This document shows, piece by piece, positions 34,980-44,293 of a stretch of 64,000 nucleotides of DNA (within the stretch, counting starts at the first letter, position 1; every line of letters starts with the position of its first letter). Made by a program: the position numbers and the translations under genes. Under the pieces are notes generated by a model. The model saw only the letters and a program-made list of their open reading frames with translations. It made no database searches and had not been told where the DNA came from. Source of the DNA: Asanoa siamensis (GTDB lineage: Bacteria > Actinomycetota > Actinomycetes > Mycobacteriales > Micromonosporaceae); the NCBI RefSeq assembly GCF_016862555.1, contig NZ_BONE01000014.1, positions 62,001 through 126,000 of the forward strand, written 5' to 3'.

Positions 34980-35293
34980 TGACGTCCGAGGCCGAGGTGT
35001 GGTTGGCCGGCGAGGTTCGGGATCATCTGCATGACTTCGGGGCCGTCGGGCTCTACGAGTTGGTCTGGTTGTTGCGGGGGTCGTCCTTCGGGCTCGCGGA
35101 TGACGACGCGGTCGAGGTCGCCAGGCGGGTCGCTCGGGGTGTGCTCGCCGGTGGCGCCGTCGGGATCTATCGGCTTGCCTGGCCCGGTGCCGCCGTCGTC
35201 GACGGGCCCCTCGATCCCCAGGTGCTGTCGAGCGCCGAAGCCTGGCAGGAGGGCGAGCGGTATCTCGCCCTCGTCGAGGGTGGCGGCCGCTAG
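34979..35293 (+). CDS. Probable immunity protein for the toxin module
   Basis: A small acidic protein of 104 residues without signal or membrane segment. The ATG at 34979 shares its A with the toxin stop codon (TGATG), and GGAGG lies 6 bases upstream. I do not recognise the domain. Its size, acidity, coupling and position directly after a toxin tip are what is expected of a cognate immunity protein. The sequence is helical, with FGAVGLYELVWLLRG and DDAVEVARRVARGVL. It converges on the NicO gene with overlapping stop codons. Confidence 0.5.
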   Translation: MTSEAEVWLAGEVRDHLHDFGAVGLYELVWLLRGSSFGLADDDAVEVARRVARGVLAGGAVGIYRLAWPGAAVVDGPLDPQVLSSAEAWQEGERYLALVEGGGR

Positions 35294-36072
35294 GCCGTCA
35301 GGGTCGAGACCGCCGCTACCACGTAGAGGCAGCCCGCGGTGGCGACCGCTACACCCGCTATCGCCGGGGTCCAGGCCGCCAGTGCCGACCACTTGCGGGT
35401 TCGGTTGGCCAGGGCCGTGAAGCCGCGGACCGTCACCACGCCGACCGCCGTCAAGGTCACCGCCATGCCGACGCCGAAGGACAGGACCAGGATCAGTGCG
35501 TCGACCGAGCGGCCCGTGAGCAAACCGCTGACCAGCAGCAGGAACGCCGACGGCGAGGGGAGCAGGCCGCCCGAGAGGGCCAGGGCCACCAAACCCCGGC
35601 GGGACCACGGGTCCGTCGCCTCGTCCACCTCGTGCGAGTGGTCATGCGAATGCGAGTGGGAATGGCCGTGGGAATGCGAGTGCGCGTGCGCGTGTGCGTG
35701 GGCCCGCCGGCGGATCTGGCGCCAGGCCAACCGGCCGCCGACCGCGATCACGACCACGCCCGCCGCCACCTGCATCCAGGCCGTCACCGACTTCGTGCCG
35801 ATGCTCGCCGAGACGCTCAGGCCCACCCAGACCAAAGCCAGCACCAGCACCGAGAACGTGTGCATCACCGCGACGATCACGCCGAGGCGCAGGGCGTCGC
35901 GGTAGCGGCCGTGCGTACCCACCAGGTAGGCCGCCGTGATGGTCTTGCCGTGGCCCGGCGCCACCGCGTGGGCCGCGCCCACGCCCAGCGACACCAGCAG
36001 CAGCACCCAGAAGACCGTGCCGCCGTCGAACAATGCGATGAGCCGGTTGTCCAGCCCCTCCAGGCCCGTCAC
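35290..36072 (-). CDS. NicO-type nickel/cobalt transporter
   Basis: A 260-residue membrane protein of the NicO/RcnA group. It shows the transmembrane signature VGAAHAVAPGHGKTITAAYL, a strongly His-rich cytoplasmic loop (alternating HA and HS, about residues 115-140) and GGLLPSPSAFLLLVSG. Relatives mainly export nickel or cobalt. The GTG start at 36072 overlaps the stop of the upstream secreted protein gene (GTGA), so the two form an operon. The His-rich loop probably buffers or senses metal. No metal regulator is adjacent. Confidence 0.88.
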   Translation of the reverse strand: MTGLEGLDNRLIALFDGGTVFWVLLLVSLGVGAAHAVAPGHGKTITAAYLVGTHGRYRDALRLGVIVAVMHTFSVLVLALVWVGLSVSASIGTKSVTAWMQVAAGVVVIAVGGRLAWRQIRRRAHAHAHAHSHSHGHSHSHSHDHSHEVDEATDPWSRRGLVALALSGGLLPSPSAFLLLVSGLLTGRSVDALILVLSFGVGMAVTLTAVGVVTVRGFTALANRTRKWSALAAWTPAIAGVAVATAGCLYVVAAVSTLTA

Positions 36073-36674
36073 GCGGACCGCCGCCGGCGGCGCAGGAAGA
36101 ACCAGAGAACAGCGGCGAGCAGGACCACGACAGCGGTGCCGATCGCCATGGGTACGACGGCCGCCGGGCGGGACGAGCCGTGCAGCACCAGGTCCTGCTC
36201 CGGCGACGCCACCGTGAACATCGCCTCCGAGTCGCCGACCAGGACGGTGCGGTACGCCTCGTTCAGGTCCATCAGCGCGGCCAGCTTGATCCGCACCGAA
36301 GCGACCGTCGCCGGGCACTCGTAGGTGAGCGTCGCGCCCGTCGACAGCAGGTCCTTCAGCTCACCGACCGTGCCCGGGCAGGCGACACCGGCCTGCCGCA
36401 CGGTCATCCGGGCCAGCAGGTAGTCGCGGACCGCCGGCGACCGCTGCAGCTTCTGCTCGCCCGTCACGTCCGTGGCCGGGTCGTCGAACGCGCCGACCGA
36501 CTGGCCCAACGCCACCCAGTCGTCCTCGGCCGCGTGCCAGACCAGGGTCAGCGACGAGCCACGCGCGGTGACCTTCGCCGTCGAGGGCGGGCCGAACGGG
36601 TGCGCGGCGGCCGGCGTTCCGGCCAGACCGACGACGGCGAGCGCGACCAGCGCGCCGAGTGCCAACCGTCTCAA
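36069..36674 (-). CDS. Secreted membrane-anchored partner of NicO transporter
   Basis: A 201-residue protein with an N-terminal signal peptide ending at PAAAHPFGPP and one C-terminal transmembrane helix followed by a basic tail. The bulk is therefore outside the membrane. It has two conserved-looking Cys (about residues 100 and 119) and the phrase LTLVWHAAEDDWVALG. Such proteins precede NicO/RcnA-like genes in many actinobacteria and may deliver or bind the metal; the function is not established. The start is TTG 36674 with GAGGAG upstream, an unusual but supported choice. Confidence 0.75.
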   Translation of the reverse strand: MRRLALGALVALAVVGLAGTPAAAHPFGPPSTAKVTARGSSLTLVWHAAEDDWVALGQSVGAFDDPATDVTGEQKLQRSPAVRDYLLARMTVRQAGVACPGTVGELKDLLSTGATLTYECPATVASVRIKLAALMDLNEAYRTVLVGDSEAMFTVASPEQDLVLHGSSRPAAVVPMAIGTAVVVLLAAVLWFFLRRRRRSA

Positions 36675-36696
36675 CGGGTGCTCCTCAAACCAGGAG

Positions 36697-36726
36697 TGCG
36701 GGCCGGCCGCGAAAGGCCGGCCCGCA
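36697..36726. terminator. Strong hairpin after phosphatase gene
   Basis: TGCGGGCCGGCC (36697-36708) and GGCCGGCCCGCA (36715-36726) are perfectly complementary with loop GCGAAA. It lies 10 bases after the stop of the minus-strand phosphatase gene and before the TTG-start gene. Confidence 0.8.
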
Positions 36727-36736
36727 CCGGGAACAA

Positions 36737-38407
36737 CTACTTCTTGACGGTGATCACCGGGCTGGAGATCTGCTGGGTGCGGCTCTCCAGGTAGACGGTG
36801 TGCTGGCTGCCACCGGTCGCGCTCGCCGGCAGGGTGAACGTGTAGTCCAACCGGCCCAGCTCGTCGGCCTTCTTCGTGGCGATCAGGATGCCGGGCTTGC
36901 CCTCGGCGGTGCTGGTCTTGCGCAGGTAGACGTCGACCGACTCGCCCGGGTCGTACCCGTAGCCGGTGACGGCCAGCTTCGAACCGGCCTTCGGGGCCGT
37001 CGTGCTGACGATGACGTGCTCACCCGTGGTGGTCTCGGGCGTACGCCACTCGTTGACCGTCCGCTCGCCCGCGTCGTTCTTGCGGACGACCACGCCGTCG
37101 AAGTGCTTGCCGTTGGCGAAGCGGGCCTCGTAGGTCAGCGAGTCACCCTTGACGTCGATCATCTGGTAGAGCTGGCTGTCCTCGGCCTTGGCCATGATGT
37201 CGGCGCCGTTGTCGGTCCACACGGAACCGTCGACGTCGTACATCTTGCCGCCGGAGACGGACACCGCGTACACGGTGCTGTTGTGCACGGTCGCCGACTG
37301 CTTCGAGGCGGTCGTGCTGCCGCGGCCGTACGTGTGGTCGTGGCCCTGGAGCACCAGGTCGACGCCGTACTTCTCGAACAGCGGACCCCACTGGTCCCGG
37401 ATGATCGGGTTGTTGCGGCCCTCGGCGGTCGAGTAGACGGGGTGGTGGAAGGTCACCACGGTCCACTTGTTCGGGTTGTCCTTGAGCAGGCCCTCGAGCC
37501 ACGCGGTCTGCGCGGCCATGACCTCGGGGATGCTCTGGACGTTGGTGTTCAGCCCGATGAACCGCACACCCTGGTAGTCGGTGTAGTACGCGGTCGACTT
37601 GAGCGCGGCCTGGTCGCCCCACGCCGGGCCGTTCTCCGGGTACGGGAACTGCGGCGCCCAGAACGACGACAGGTTGCTGCCGCTGTACTCGTGGTTACCG
37701 GTGATCGAGATGTTGTTGATCTGGCCGTCGATGAAGCTGCCGGCGTTGTACCACTGACCCCACTGCTCCTCGCTGTTCGCGGAGTCGATGAGGTCACCGG
37801 CGTTGACGATCAGCTTGGCCTGCGGCCGGTCGGCGAACGCCTGGCGGAACACGCGCGGCACGGCGCTGTCGATGTAGTTCTGCGCGTCACCGTAGTAGAT
37901 GAACGAGAACGGCTCGAAGCCCTCGGCGGCGGTGGTGAAGTCGATCCACTCGCTCCAGTTGGTGCCGTCGCCGACGCGGTACGTGTACCGCGTCGCCGGC
38001 TTCAGGCCGGTGAACTCGACGGTGTGGTACGTGGAGGCGTACCCCAGCGAGGTGTTGACGGGCGTGTTGGCGATCGCCTTCACGGTGGTGACCGCGCCGG
38101 CAGCCGGGGCGACGTCGCCGAGGGCCTTGGGCGCCTCGAGGAACTGCGCCTGCGCCCACTCGGCGGACGCCTCGGCGCGCCACGAGACGCGCTGGCTGGT
38201 GGCGGGCTTGTCGGTCGGGATCAGGATGACGCGGTCCGGCACCGGGGTCGGCTTGTAGCGCTCGGCGGCCGGGAACTTCGTCGGGGCGGCGTCACCGAAC
38301 GCGGCCGGGCCGAACGCGAGACCACCGGCGAACAGCGCCGCGGCACCGATGGCCGCGATCGCCGCGCGCCGACGGCCCGAGTTCCAAGGCCTCTTGACCT
38401 CACTCAA
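36737..38407 (-). CDS. Secreted purple-acid-phosphatase-like metallophosphoesterase
   Basis: A 556-residue secreted enzyme. The signal peptide is preceded by a basic run (RPWNSGRRRAAIAAIGAAAL). A fibronectin-like N-terminal domain (about 50-155, ending TTYHTVEFTGLKPATRYTY-like) is followed by a calcineurin-like phosphoesterase (160-440: YYGDAQ, NAGDLIDSANSEEQW, ITGNHEYSG, VTFHHPVYSTA, LQGHDHTYGRG), whose motifs carry all dimetal ligands. The last 100 residues form a beta-rich domain. The start must be TTG 38407: GAGGGGGGAAAC precedes it and no ATG or GTG is in frame nearby. It likely frees phosphate from organic esters outside the cell. Confidence 0.88.
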   Translation of the reverse strand: MSEVKRPWNSGRRRAAIAAIGAAALFAGGLAFGPAAFGDAAPTKFPAAERYKPTPVPDRVILIPTDKPATSQRVSWRAEASAEWAQAQFLEAPKALGDVAPAAGAVTTVKAIANTPVNTSLGYASTYHTVEFTGLKPATRYTYRVGDGTNWSEWIDFTTAAEGFEPFSFIYYGDAQNYIDSAVPRVFRQAFADRPQAKLIVNAGDLIDSANSEEQWGQWYNAGSFIDGQINNISITGNHEYSGSNLSSFWAPQFPYPENGPAWGDQAALKSTAYYTDYQGVRFIGLNTNVQSIPEVMAAQTAWLEGLLKDNPNKWTVVTFHHPVYSTAEGRNNPIIRDQWGPLFEKYGVDLVLQGHDHTYGRGSTTASKQSATVHNSTVYAVSVSGGKMYDVDGSVWTDNGADIMAKAEDSQLYQMIDVKGDSLTYEARFANGKHFDGVVVRKNDAGERTVNEWRTPETTTGEHVIVSTTAPKAGSKLAVTGYGYDPGESVDVYLRKTSTAEGKPGILIATKKADELGRLDYTFTLPASATGGSQHTVYLESRTQQISSPVITVKK

Positions 38408-38631
38408 CTTTGTTTCCCCCCTCAGGGAATCTCTGGTTGTCCCGCCGACAGGGGTGGCGGTGGGACAACGCGCATTCAGCCAAAGCAGGGCGACGCCCAT
38501 CGGACTTCGACGTTGCGTCCGAGTGAACTGGAGATCAGCTGATAGTCCGCTGGGTACGCGGCCATCCGGGCGCAGCCGGCCCGACATCCGGCGTTGGTCC
38601 GGCCGCCAGCAAGAGCGCCTACGGTCCCCGG

Positions 38632-39108
38632 GTGCCTGTTCTCCGCTGGGTCGGGGTGGCGGCCACGGTGCTGGCGCTCGGGACACTGTTCGCCACGCCG
38701 CCGGACGCGCCCGTCAAGAAGACCGACGCCTTCCTCGACGCCGAGACCACCGGCCTGCTCAGCATCGAGCTGACCGAGTGCTTCGACGATCCGGAGTACG
38801 ACCGCCGGGCCGACGACCGCGTCGTCGTCTACGTGCCGTGCGCGGACGGTGCCGACAACCAGGCCTACAACTTCGTGTACGCCCCCGACGGCGACTTCGA
38901 CCGCCCGAGCGTCGCCGCGCTCGCCTGGGACCGCTGCGGTCAGGTGTTCGACAAGCTGTGGAAGGGCGCGGGGCGGGACGGCCTCGACTACTACCCCACG
39001 CTGCCGACCGCCGAGACGTGGGCCGACGGCGACCGCGTCATCATGTGCGTGGTCTACCGCCCGTCGGGCCGCCTGCCCGACTCGGTCCTCCCGCTGGCGG
39101 GCCGTTAA
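38632..39108 (+). CDS. Small secreted protein, septum-formation-like
   Basis: A 158-residue protein with a short N-terminal hydrophobic signal or anchor (VLRWVGVAATVLALGTLFA). The mature part has cysteines in TECFDDPEYD, VPCADGAD, WDRCGQVF and VIMCVVYR, plus PTLPTAETWADGDRVI. This pattern resembles the septum-formation-family domain found in actinobacterial secreted proteins, but similarity is judged by eye only. It starts at GTG 38632 without a clear ribosome-binding site. The stop codon overlaps that of the convergent permease gene. Function unknown. Confidence 0.65.
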   Translation: MPVLRWVGVAATVLALGTLFATPPDAPVKKTDAFLDAETTGLLSIELTECFDDPEYDRRADDRVVVYVPCADGADNQAYNFVYAPDGDFDRPSVAALAWDRCGQVFDKLWKGAGRDGLDYYPTLPTAETWADGDRVIMCVVYRPSGRLPDSVLPLAGR

Positions 39109-39920
39109 CCCTTCGTCGAACCCAGCGTCAGCCCGCTCACGAAGTGCCGCTGCAGCACGAAGAACACGATCAGGGTCGGCAGCGCCACGATGATGGAACC
39201 GGCCGAGAGCAGGTTGTAGTCGGTGAAGAACTCGCCCCGCAGGTTGTTCAGGGAGCTGGTGATCGGGAACTTGTCGCCGTCGGTGATCAGCACCGTGGGC
39301 CAGAAGAACTCGTTGTAGATCCAGGTCACCTGCAGTGTGGTCAGCGCGGCCAGCGCCGGCCGCACCAGCGGCAGGGTCAGCGTGAAGAACTGCCGCGTCA
39401 CCCCGGCACCGTCGACCTCCGCCGACTCGTACAACTCGTGGGGGATGGTCTTCATGTAGTTGCTCAGCACCAGCGTGCAGAACCCGAGCTGGAACGCGGT
39501 GTTGATGAGCACGACGCCGGTGTAGCTGTCGAGCAGCTCCAGCTCGCGGAACGCGCGGTAGACCGGGATGAGCAGCGCCTGCGGCGGCAGCAGGTTCGCG
39601 GCCACGAAGATGCCCAGCAGGGTGAGGTTGAGCGTGAAGCTGAAGCGGGCGAGCACGAACGCGGCGCAGGAGGCGAGGAAGAGCGTCACGAGTACGGCCG
39701 GCACGGTGATGTAGATCGAGTTGAGGAACTTCTCGCCGAACTCCGCGCGCTCCCAGGCGTCGACGTAGTTGTCGAAGGTGAAGCCGCCGAACGAGAAGTA
39801 GCCGTGCGTACCCGTGTAGCCGTAGTCCCGCAACGAGTTGAACAGGCCCCACAGCAGCGGGACGAGCCAGCCGAGCGCCATCACGGCGAGGAACGCGTGC
39901 AGGATCAGACGGGGTCTCAC
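39105..39920 (-). CDS. ABC sugar permease, MalG type (second sugar locus)
   Basis: A 271-residue CUT1 importer permease with six membrane segments and the EAA loop YESAEVDGAGVTRQFFTLTL. NLLPPQALLIPVYRAF is typical of the MalG-type subunit. The GTG 39920 start overlaps the stop of the MalF-type gene by 4 bases. It is the second gene of a two-gene minus-strand operon. The binding protein and hydrolase of the same locus are on the plus strand, an unusual split of one importer over two divergent units. No ATPase gene is nearby. Confidence 0.92.
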   Translation of the reverse strand: MRPRLILHAFLAVMALGWLVPLLWGLFNSLRDYGYTGTHGYFSFGGFTFDNYVDAWERAEFGEKFLNSIYITVPAVLVTLFLASCAAFVLARFSFTLNLTLLGIFVAANLLPPQALLIPVYRAFRELELLDSYTGVVLINTAFQLGFCTLVLSNYMKTIPHELYESAEVDGAGVTRQFFTLTLPLVRPALAALTTLQVTWIYNEFFWPTVLITDGDKFPITSSLNNLRGEFFTDYNLLSAGSIIVALPTLIVFFVLQRHFVSGLTLGSTKG

Positions 39921-40798
39921 CGGTCGTCCTCCCTCGTGGTCGCGCGCAGGTGGACGACGACGTAGATCGACGAGATCAGCAGCATGATGGTGGCCAGCGC
40001 CGACCCGAAGCCGATCCGGCTGGCCTCGCCGATGATGTTCTGCGCGACCAGGGCCGCGATCACCTCGAGCCCGTTGCGGCCCTTGTTGACGATCCAGACG
40101 ATGTCGAACGCCCGCAGCGACTCGATGATGGTGATCACCAGGACGATCAGGTTGATGGGTCGCATGACCGGGAAGATCACCGAGAAGTACGTCCGCGTCT
40201 CGCTGGCGCCGTCGACCCGCGCCGCCTCGCGCAGCCCCGGGTCGACCGCCTTCAGACCGGCCAGGTAGATCAGCATGATGTAGCCGGTGTGCTTCCAGGC
40301 GGTGGCCACCAGCACCGCCCACAGGTTGACGTTCGGGTCGCCGTACCAGTCGATCTCGGTGCCGAGCACCGCGTTGAGCAACCCCTGGTCGCGCGAGTAG
40401 ATGAGCTGCCCGATGAAGCCCGTCAGCGCGAGCGAGAGGATGACCGGCAGGTAGAACGCGGTCTGGTAGAAGCGGCTGCCGCGGATCTCCTTGTCCAGGA
40501 GGACCGCCAGGAACATCCCGAGCGGTGTCGGGATCAGGAACAGGAAGCCCACCCAGATCAGGTTGTGCCAGATCGCCGGCCAGAACGGCGGATAGATCGT
40601 GGCGATGTTCTGGTAGTTCTCGAACCCGATCCAGTCGATCGAGCCGAGCCCGCCGAACCCCTCCCAGCGGGAGAACGACAGCGCCACCGAGGCGAGCGCC
40701 GGCAACCAGACGAGCAGGATCACGAACAGCAGCGGTACGCCGATCATCAGCGCGACGACGGCCCGATCGCGGACCGTCAGCCGTCTCGGGCTACGCAT
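39917..40798 (-). CDS. ABC sugar permease, MalF type (second sugar locus)
   Basis: A 293-residue permease with six membrane segments. The EAA loop is REAARVDGASETRTYFSVIF. ATG 40798 is preceded by GGAGG, which supports it over an upstream in-frame ATG at 40831. It diverges from an alpha-galactosidase gene across a 94-base region. The context suggests import of alpha-galactosides such as melibiose or raffinose, or of galactose-containing oligosaccharides; this is inference. Confidence 0.92.
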   Translation of the reverse strand: MRSPRRLTVRDRAVVALMIGVPLLFVILLVWLPALASVALSFSRWEGFGGLGSIDWIGFENYQNIATIYPPFWPAIWHNLIWVGFLFLIPTPLGMFLAVLLDKEIRGSRFYQTAFYLPVILSLALTGFIGQLIYSRDQGLLNAVLGTEIDWYGDPNVNLWAVLVATAWKHTGYIMLIYLAGLKAVDPGLREAARVDGASETRTYFSVIFPVMRPINLIVLVITIIESLRAFDIVWIVNKGRNGLEVIAALVAQNIIGEASRIGFGSALATIMLLISSIYVVVHLRATTREDDR

Positions 40799-40892
40799 CG
40801 GGCCTCCTATGAAAGATCGACCCCCTTGCATGATCGTAACCGTCGATATTTACTGACGTCACGTTGTAGCGGCACGAAGATTGGTGCTGATC
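40799..40892. promoter_or_regulatory. Divergent promoter region of the alpha-galactoside locus
   Basis: This 94-base region must drive both the permease operon and the GH27 gene. It contains the palindrome TGACGTCA (40854-40861) and an inverted GTAA/TTAC pair (40836-40853). No LacI-type gene is close, unlike the first sugar locus, so the regulator must be encoded elsewhere. Confidence 0.4.
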
Positions 40893-42955
40893 ATGCGAAA
40901 GCCGCTGTCGCTCGCCGCCGCCCTGCTGCTCGCCGGCGCCGCGCTCGCCATCCCCTCGCCCGCCGTCGCGGCCACCCCCGTCGTGCCGATCACCGCGCCA
41001 CCGATGGGGTGGAACAGCTGGAACCGGTTCGGCTGTGACATCGACGAGACGCTGATCCGGCAGACGGCCGACGCGATCGTCGCGAACGACCTCGACGACC
41101 TCGGCTACCGCTACGTCAACATCGACGATTGCTGGATGGCGTCGACCCGCGACGCCCAGGGCCGGCTGCAGCCGCACCCGACGCGGTTCCCGTCGGGCAT
41201 CAAGGCGCTGGCCGACTACGTGCACGCGCGCGGGCTCAAGCTCGGCATCTACGAGTCCGCCGGCACCGCGACCTGTCAGGGGCTGCCCGGCAGCCTCGAC
41301 CACGAGGTGATCGACGCCAACACGTTCGCCGCGTGGGAGGTCGACCTCCTCAAGTACGACAACTGCAACAACCAGGGCAGGCCGGATCTGGCCCGCTACA
41401 AAGCGATGGGCGACGCGCTGAAGGCGTCCGGGCGGGCGATCGTCTACAGCATCTGCAACTGGGGCCTGGCCGATCCGTGGGTCTTCGCCCCGCAGGTCGG
41501 CGGCAGCCTGTGGCGCACGACCGGCGACATCACCGACACCTGGGGCAGCGTGCTCTCGCTGCTCGACCAGCAGGTCGGGCTCGAGCCGTTCGCGCGCAAC
41601 AACGGCTTCAACACCCCGACATGCTCGAGGTCGGCAACGGCGGCATGACCAACACGGAATACACCGCGCACTTCAGCCTCTGGGCCCTGCTCAACGCGCC
41701 GCTGCTGCTCGGCAACGACCTGCGGTCGATGTCGGCGCAGACGCTGGCGATCATCCGCAACGCCGAGGTGGTCGCGGTCAACCAGGACTGGGGCGGGTCC
41801 CAGGGCCGCAAGGTCCGCGACTTCGGCGAGACCGAGGTCTGGGCCAAGCCGATGAGCGACGGCGGCGCGGCGGTCGTGCTGTTCAACCGCTCCGCGACGA
41901 CGGCCACGATCACGTCGTCCGCGGCGGAGGTCGGCCTCGGCGGTTCCAGCGGCTACGCGCTGCGGAACCTCTGGACCGGGGCCACCTCGACGTCGACCGG
42001 CGCACTGTCGGCCAGCGTGCCCGCGCACGGCGTCGCGATGTTCCGCGTCAACCGGTCCGGCGCCCTGGCCGCCGCGCCGGCCGCCGGCACCCACCAGGTC
42101 GGCGACCTCGCCTGGCTGGCGTCGAGCAACTTCTGGGGGCCGGTCGAGCGCAACCGGGCCAACGGCGAGCAGGCCGCCGGTGACGGGGGCACGCTGACGA
42201 TCAACGGCACGACGTACGCGAAGGGCGTCGGCGCCCACGCGGACAGCGCCGTCCACGTCTATCTCGGCCGCGCCTGCCCGCTGTTCTCCGCGTCCGTCGG
42301 CGTCGACGACGAGGTGACCAACGCGGCCGCGTCGGTGCGTTTCCAGGTGTACGGCGACGGCCGGCTGCTCGCCTACAGCGGCGTCAAGCGGGCCGCCGAC
42401 GGGCCGACGGCTCTGCGGGTGGCGACCGGCGGGTACACCACATTGGAGCTTCGCGTCACCGACGCCCGCGACAACGCGAACTACGACCACGCCGACTGGG
42501 GTGCGGCGACGCTGACGTGCACCGCGCCCGGCACGGGATCGTCGCCGTCGTTCAGCGGCGGCAACGGCTGGGGCCCGGCCGAACGCGACCAGTCCAACGG
42601 CGAGCAGGCGGCCGGCGACGGCGCGGTGCTCACCCTCGGCGGCGTGTCCTACCTGCGCGGCATCGGCACCCACGCGCCGAGCGACCTGGTCGTCACCGTC
42701 GCCGGCTGCGAGCGGTTCACCGCGGTCGCGGGCATCGACGCCGAGGTCGGCTCGGCCACGGCCCGGGTGACCTTCACGGTGCTCGCCGACGGCGTCACCG
42801 TCTTCACCAGCCCGGCCGTGACGCTCGCATCCGGCCCGGTGCCGGTCGACGTCGACGTGACCGGCCGGAGCACGCTGCGCCTCGTCGTCGGCGGCGGCGG
42901 CAACGGCATCGACTTCGACCACGCCGACTGGGCCGACGCCCGCCTTCTCTGCTGA
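40893..42955 (+). pseudogene. GH27 alpha-galactosidase with two NPCBM domains, frameshifted
   Basis: A secreted alpha-galactosidase broken by a one-base frame change. The signal peptide ends at AVAATP. The catalytic barrel (MGWNSWNRFGCDIDE onward) has the nucleophile D156 in DLLKYDNCNN. The first frame runs past ARNNGFNTP and stops at 41648. The second frame takes over at PDMLEVGNGGM (41615 on). One base is missing between 41612 and 41615, where relatives have WNDPDMLEVG. The acid/base Asp (codon 41618-41620) is therefore only in the second frame. Two NPCBM sugar-binding domains follow (about 42105-42530 and 42550-42955). It is either a real inactivating mutation or a sequencing error next to CCCC. 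Confidence 0.85.
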
Positions 42956-42985
42956 CCTCTGCACATCGTCGTTTGGAGGACACCG

Positions 42986-44293
42986 ATGAAAGACCCCATC
43001 TCACCGGCACCCGCGCTGTTCGGGATGCCCGTACCCCGGCGGTCCGTGCTCCTCGGCGCGGCCGCCCTCGCCTCCGCCCCCGCGCTGGTTGCCTGCGGTG
43101 ACGACGACGACGGGGGCGGTGACACCGGCGGCGGCGAGGTGACCTTCGGTTCCAACGAGGTCGGCTCGACGTTCGCCAAGCAGCGGCAGGCCGCGGTCAC
43201 CGACTTCCAGTCGAAGAACGCCGGCTACACGGTGAAGCTCAACGAGATCGACCACAACACGTTCCAGGAGAACATCAACAACTATCTGCAGGGCAGCCCC
43301 GACGACGTGTTCTCCTGGTTCGCCGGCTACCGGATGCGCTTCTTCGCGCGGCGCGGGCTCGTCGGCGACATCAGCGACGTGTGGCCGCTCGACGGGGTCA
43401 ACGACTCGTTCAAGACCGCCTCGACGGGCGACGACGGGAAGCAGTATTTCGTGCCGCAGTCCTACTACCCGTGGGCCCTGTTCTATCGCAAGAGCGTCTG
43501 GCAGGAGTGCGGCTACACGGTGCCGACGACGTTCGACGAGTTGATGACGCTGGGCGCCAAGATGAAGGCCGACGGCCTGACGCCGATCAGCTTCGCCGAC
43601 AAGGACGGCTGGCCGGCGATGGGCACGTTCGACATCCTCAACATGCGCGTCAACGGCTACCAGTTCCACATCGACCTGATGGCCGGCAAGGGATCGTGGG
43701 AGAGCGCCGAGGTCAGGAAGGTGTTCGACACCTGGGCCTCGTTCCTGCCGCTGCACGCGCCAGACTCGCTGGGCCGCACGTGGCAGGAGGCCGCGCAGGC
43801 GTTGCAGCAGAAGAAGGCCGGCATGTATCTGCTCGGCACGTTCCTGCTCGACCAGTTCCCGCAGAACGAGCGGGAGGACGTCGATCTGTTCACCTTCCCG
43901 GCGATCGACCCGGCGGTCGGCGCCGATGCGATTGATGCGCCGATCGACGGTTTCTGCATGAGCGCCGAGCCGAAGAACGCTGGCGGGGCGAAGAAACTGT
44001 TGGCCTATCTGGCGAGTGTGGACGCGGCGGCGCAGGCGAGCAGGCTGGGTGAGCCGTTCATCTCGTCGAACAGCAAGGCCGACACCAGCTCTTATACGAC
44101 GATCCAGAAGAAGTCGGCGGAGCTGGTGGGCAGCGCGAAGAACATCGCGCAGTTCCTCGACCGCGACACCCGACCCGACTTCGCGTCGACGGTCATCATC
44201 CCGGCGTTCCAGGAGTTCATCCGCAAGCCGGGCGATGCGGCCAGCATCCTGAAGAGCATCGAGAGCCAAAAGAAGACGATCTTCATCGACTAG
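42986..44293 (+). CDS. Sugar-binding lipoprotein (second sugar locus)
   Basis: A 435-residue family 1 solute-binding protein. The N-terminus has a twin-arginine-like PRRSVLLGAAAL and the lipobox LVAC, followed by an Asp/Gly-rich linker (DDDDGGGD). Sugar-stacking aromatics appear in VFSWFAGYRMRFF and SYYPWALFYRKSVW. TTGGAGGA precedes the ATG by 6 bases. It lies 30 bases after the alpha-galactosidase gene and belongs with the divergent permeases. Its stop overlaps that of the convergent repeat protein gene. Confidence 0.92.
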   Translation: MKDPISPAPALFGMPVPRRSVLLGAAALASAPALVACGDDDDGGGDTGGGEVTFGSNEVGSTFAKQRQAAVTDFQSKNAGYTVKLNEIDHNTFQENINNYLQGSPDDVFSWFAGYRMRFFARRGLVGDISDVWPLDGVNDSFKTASTGDDGKQYFVPQSYYPWALFYRKSVWQECGYTVPTTFDELMTLGAKMKADGLTPISFADKDGWPAMGTFDILNMRVNGYQFHIDLMAGKGSWESAEVRKVFDTWASFLPLHAPDSLGRTWQEAAQALQQKKAGMYLLGTFLLDQFPQNEREDVDLFTFPAIDPAVGADAIDAPIDGFCMSAEPKNAGGAKKLLAYLASVDAAAQASRLGEPFISSNSKADTSSYTTIQKKSAELVGSAKNIAQFLDRDTRPDFASTVIIPAFQEFIRKPGDAASILKSIESQKKTIFID

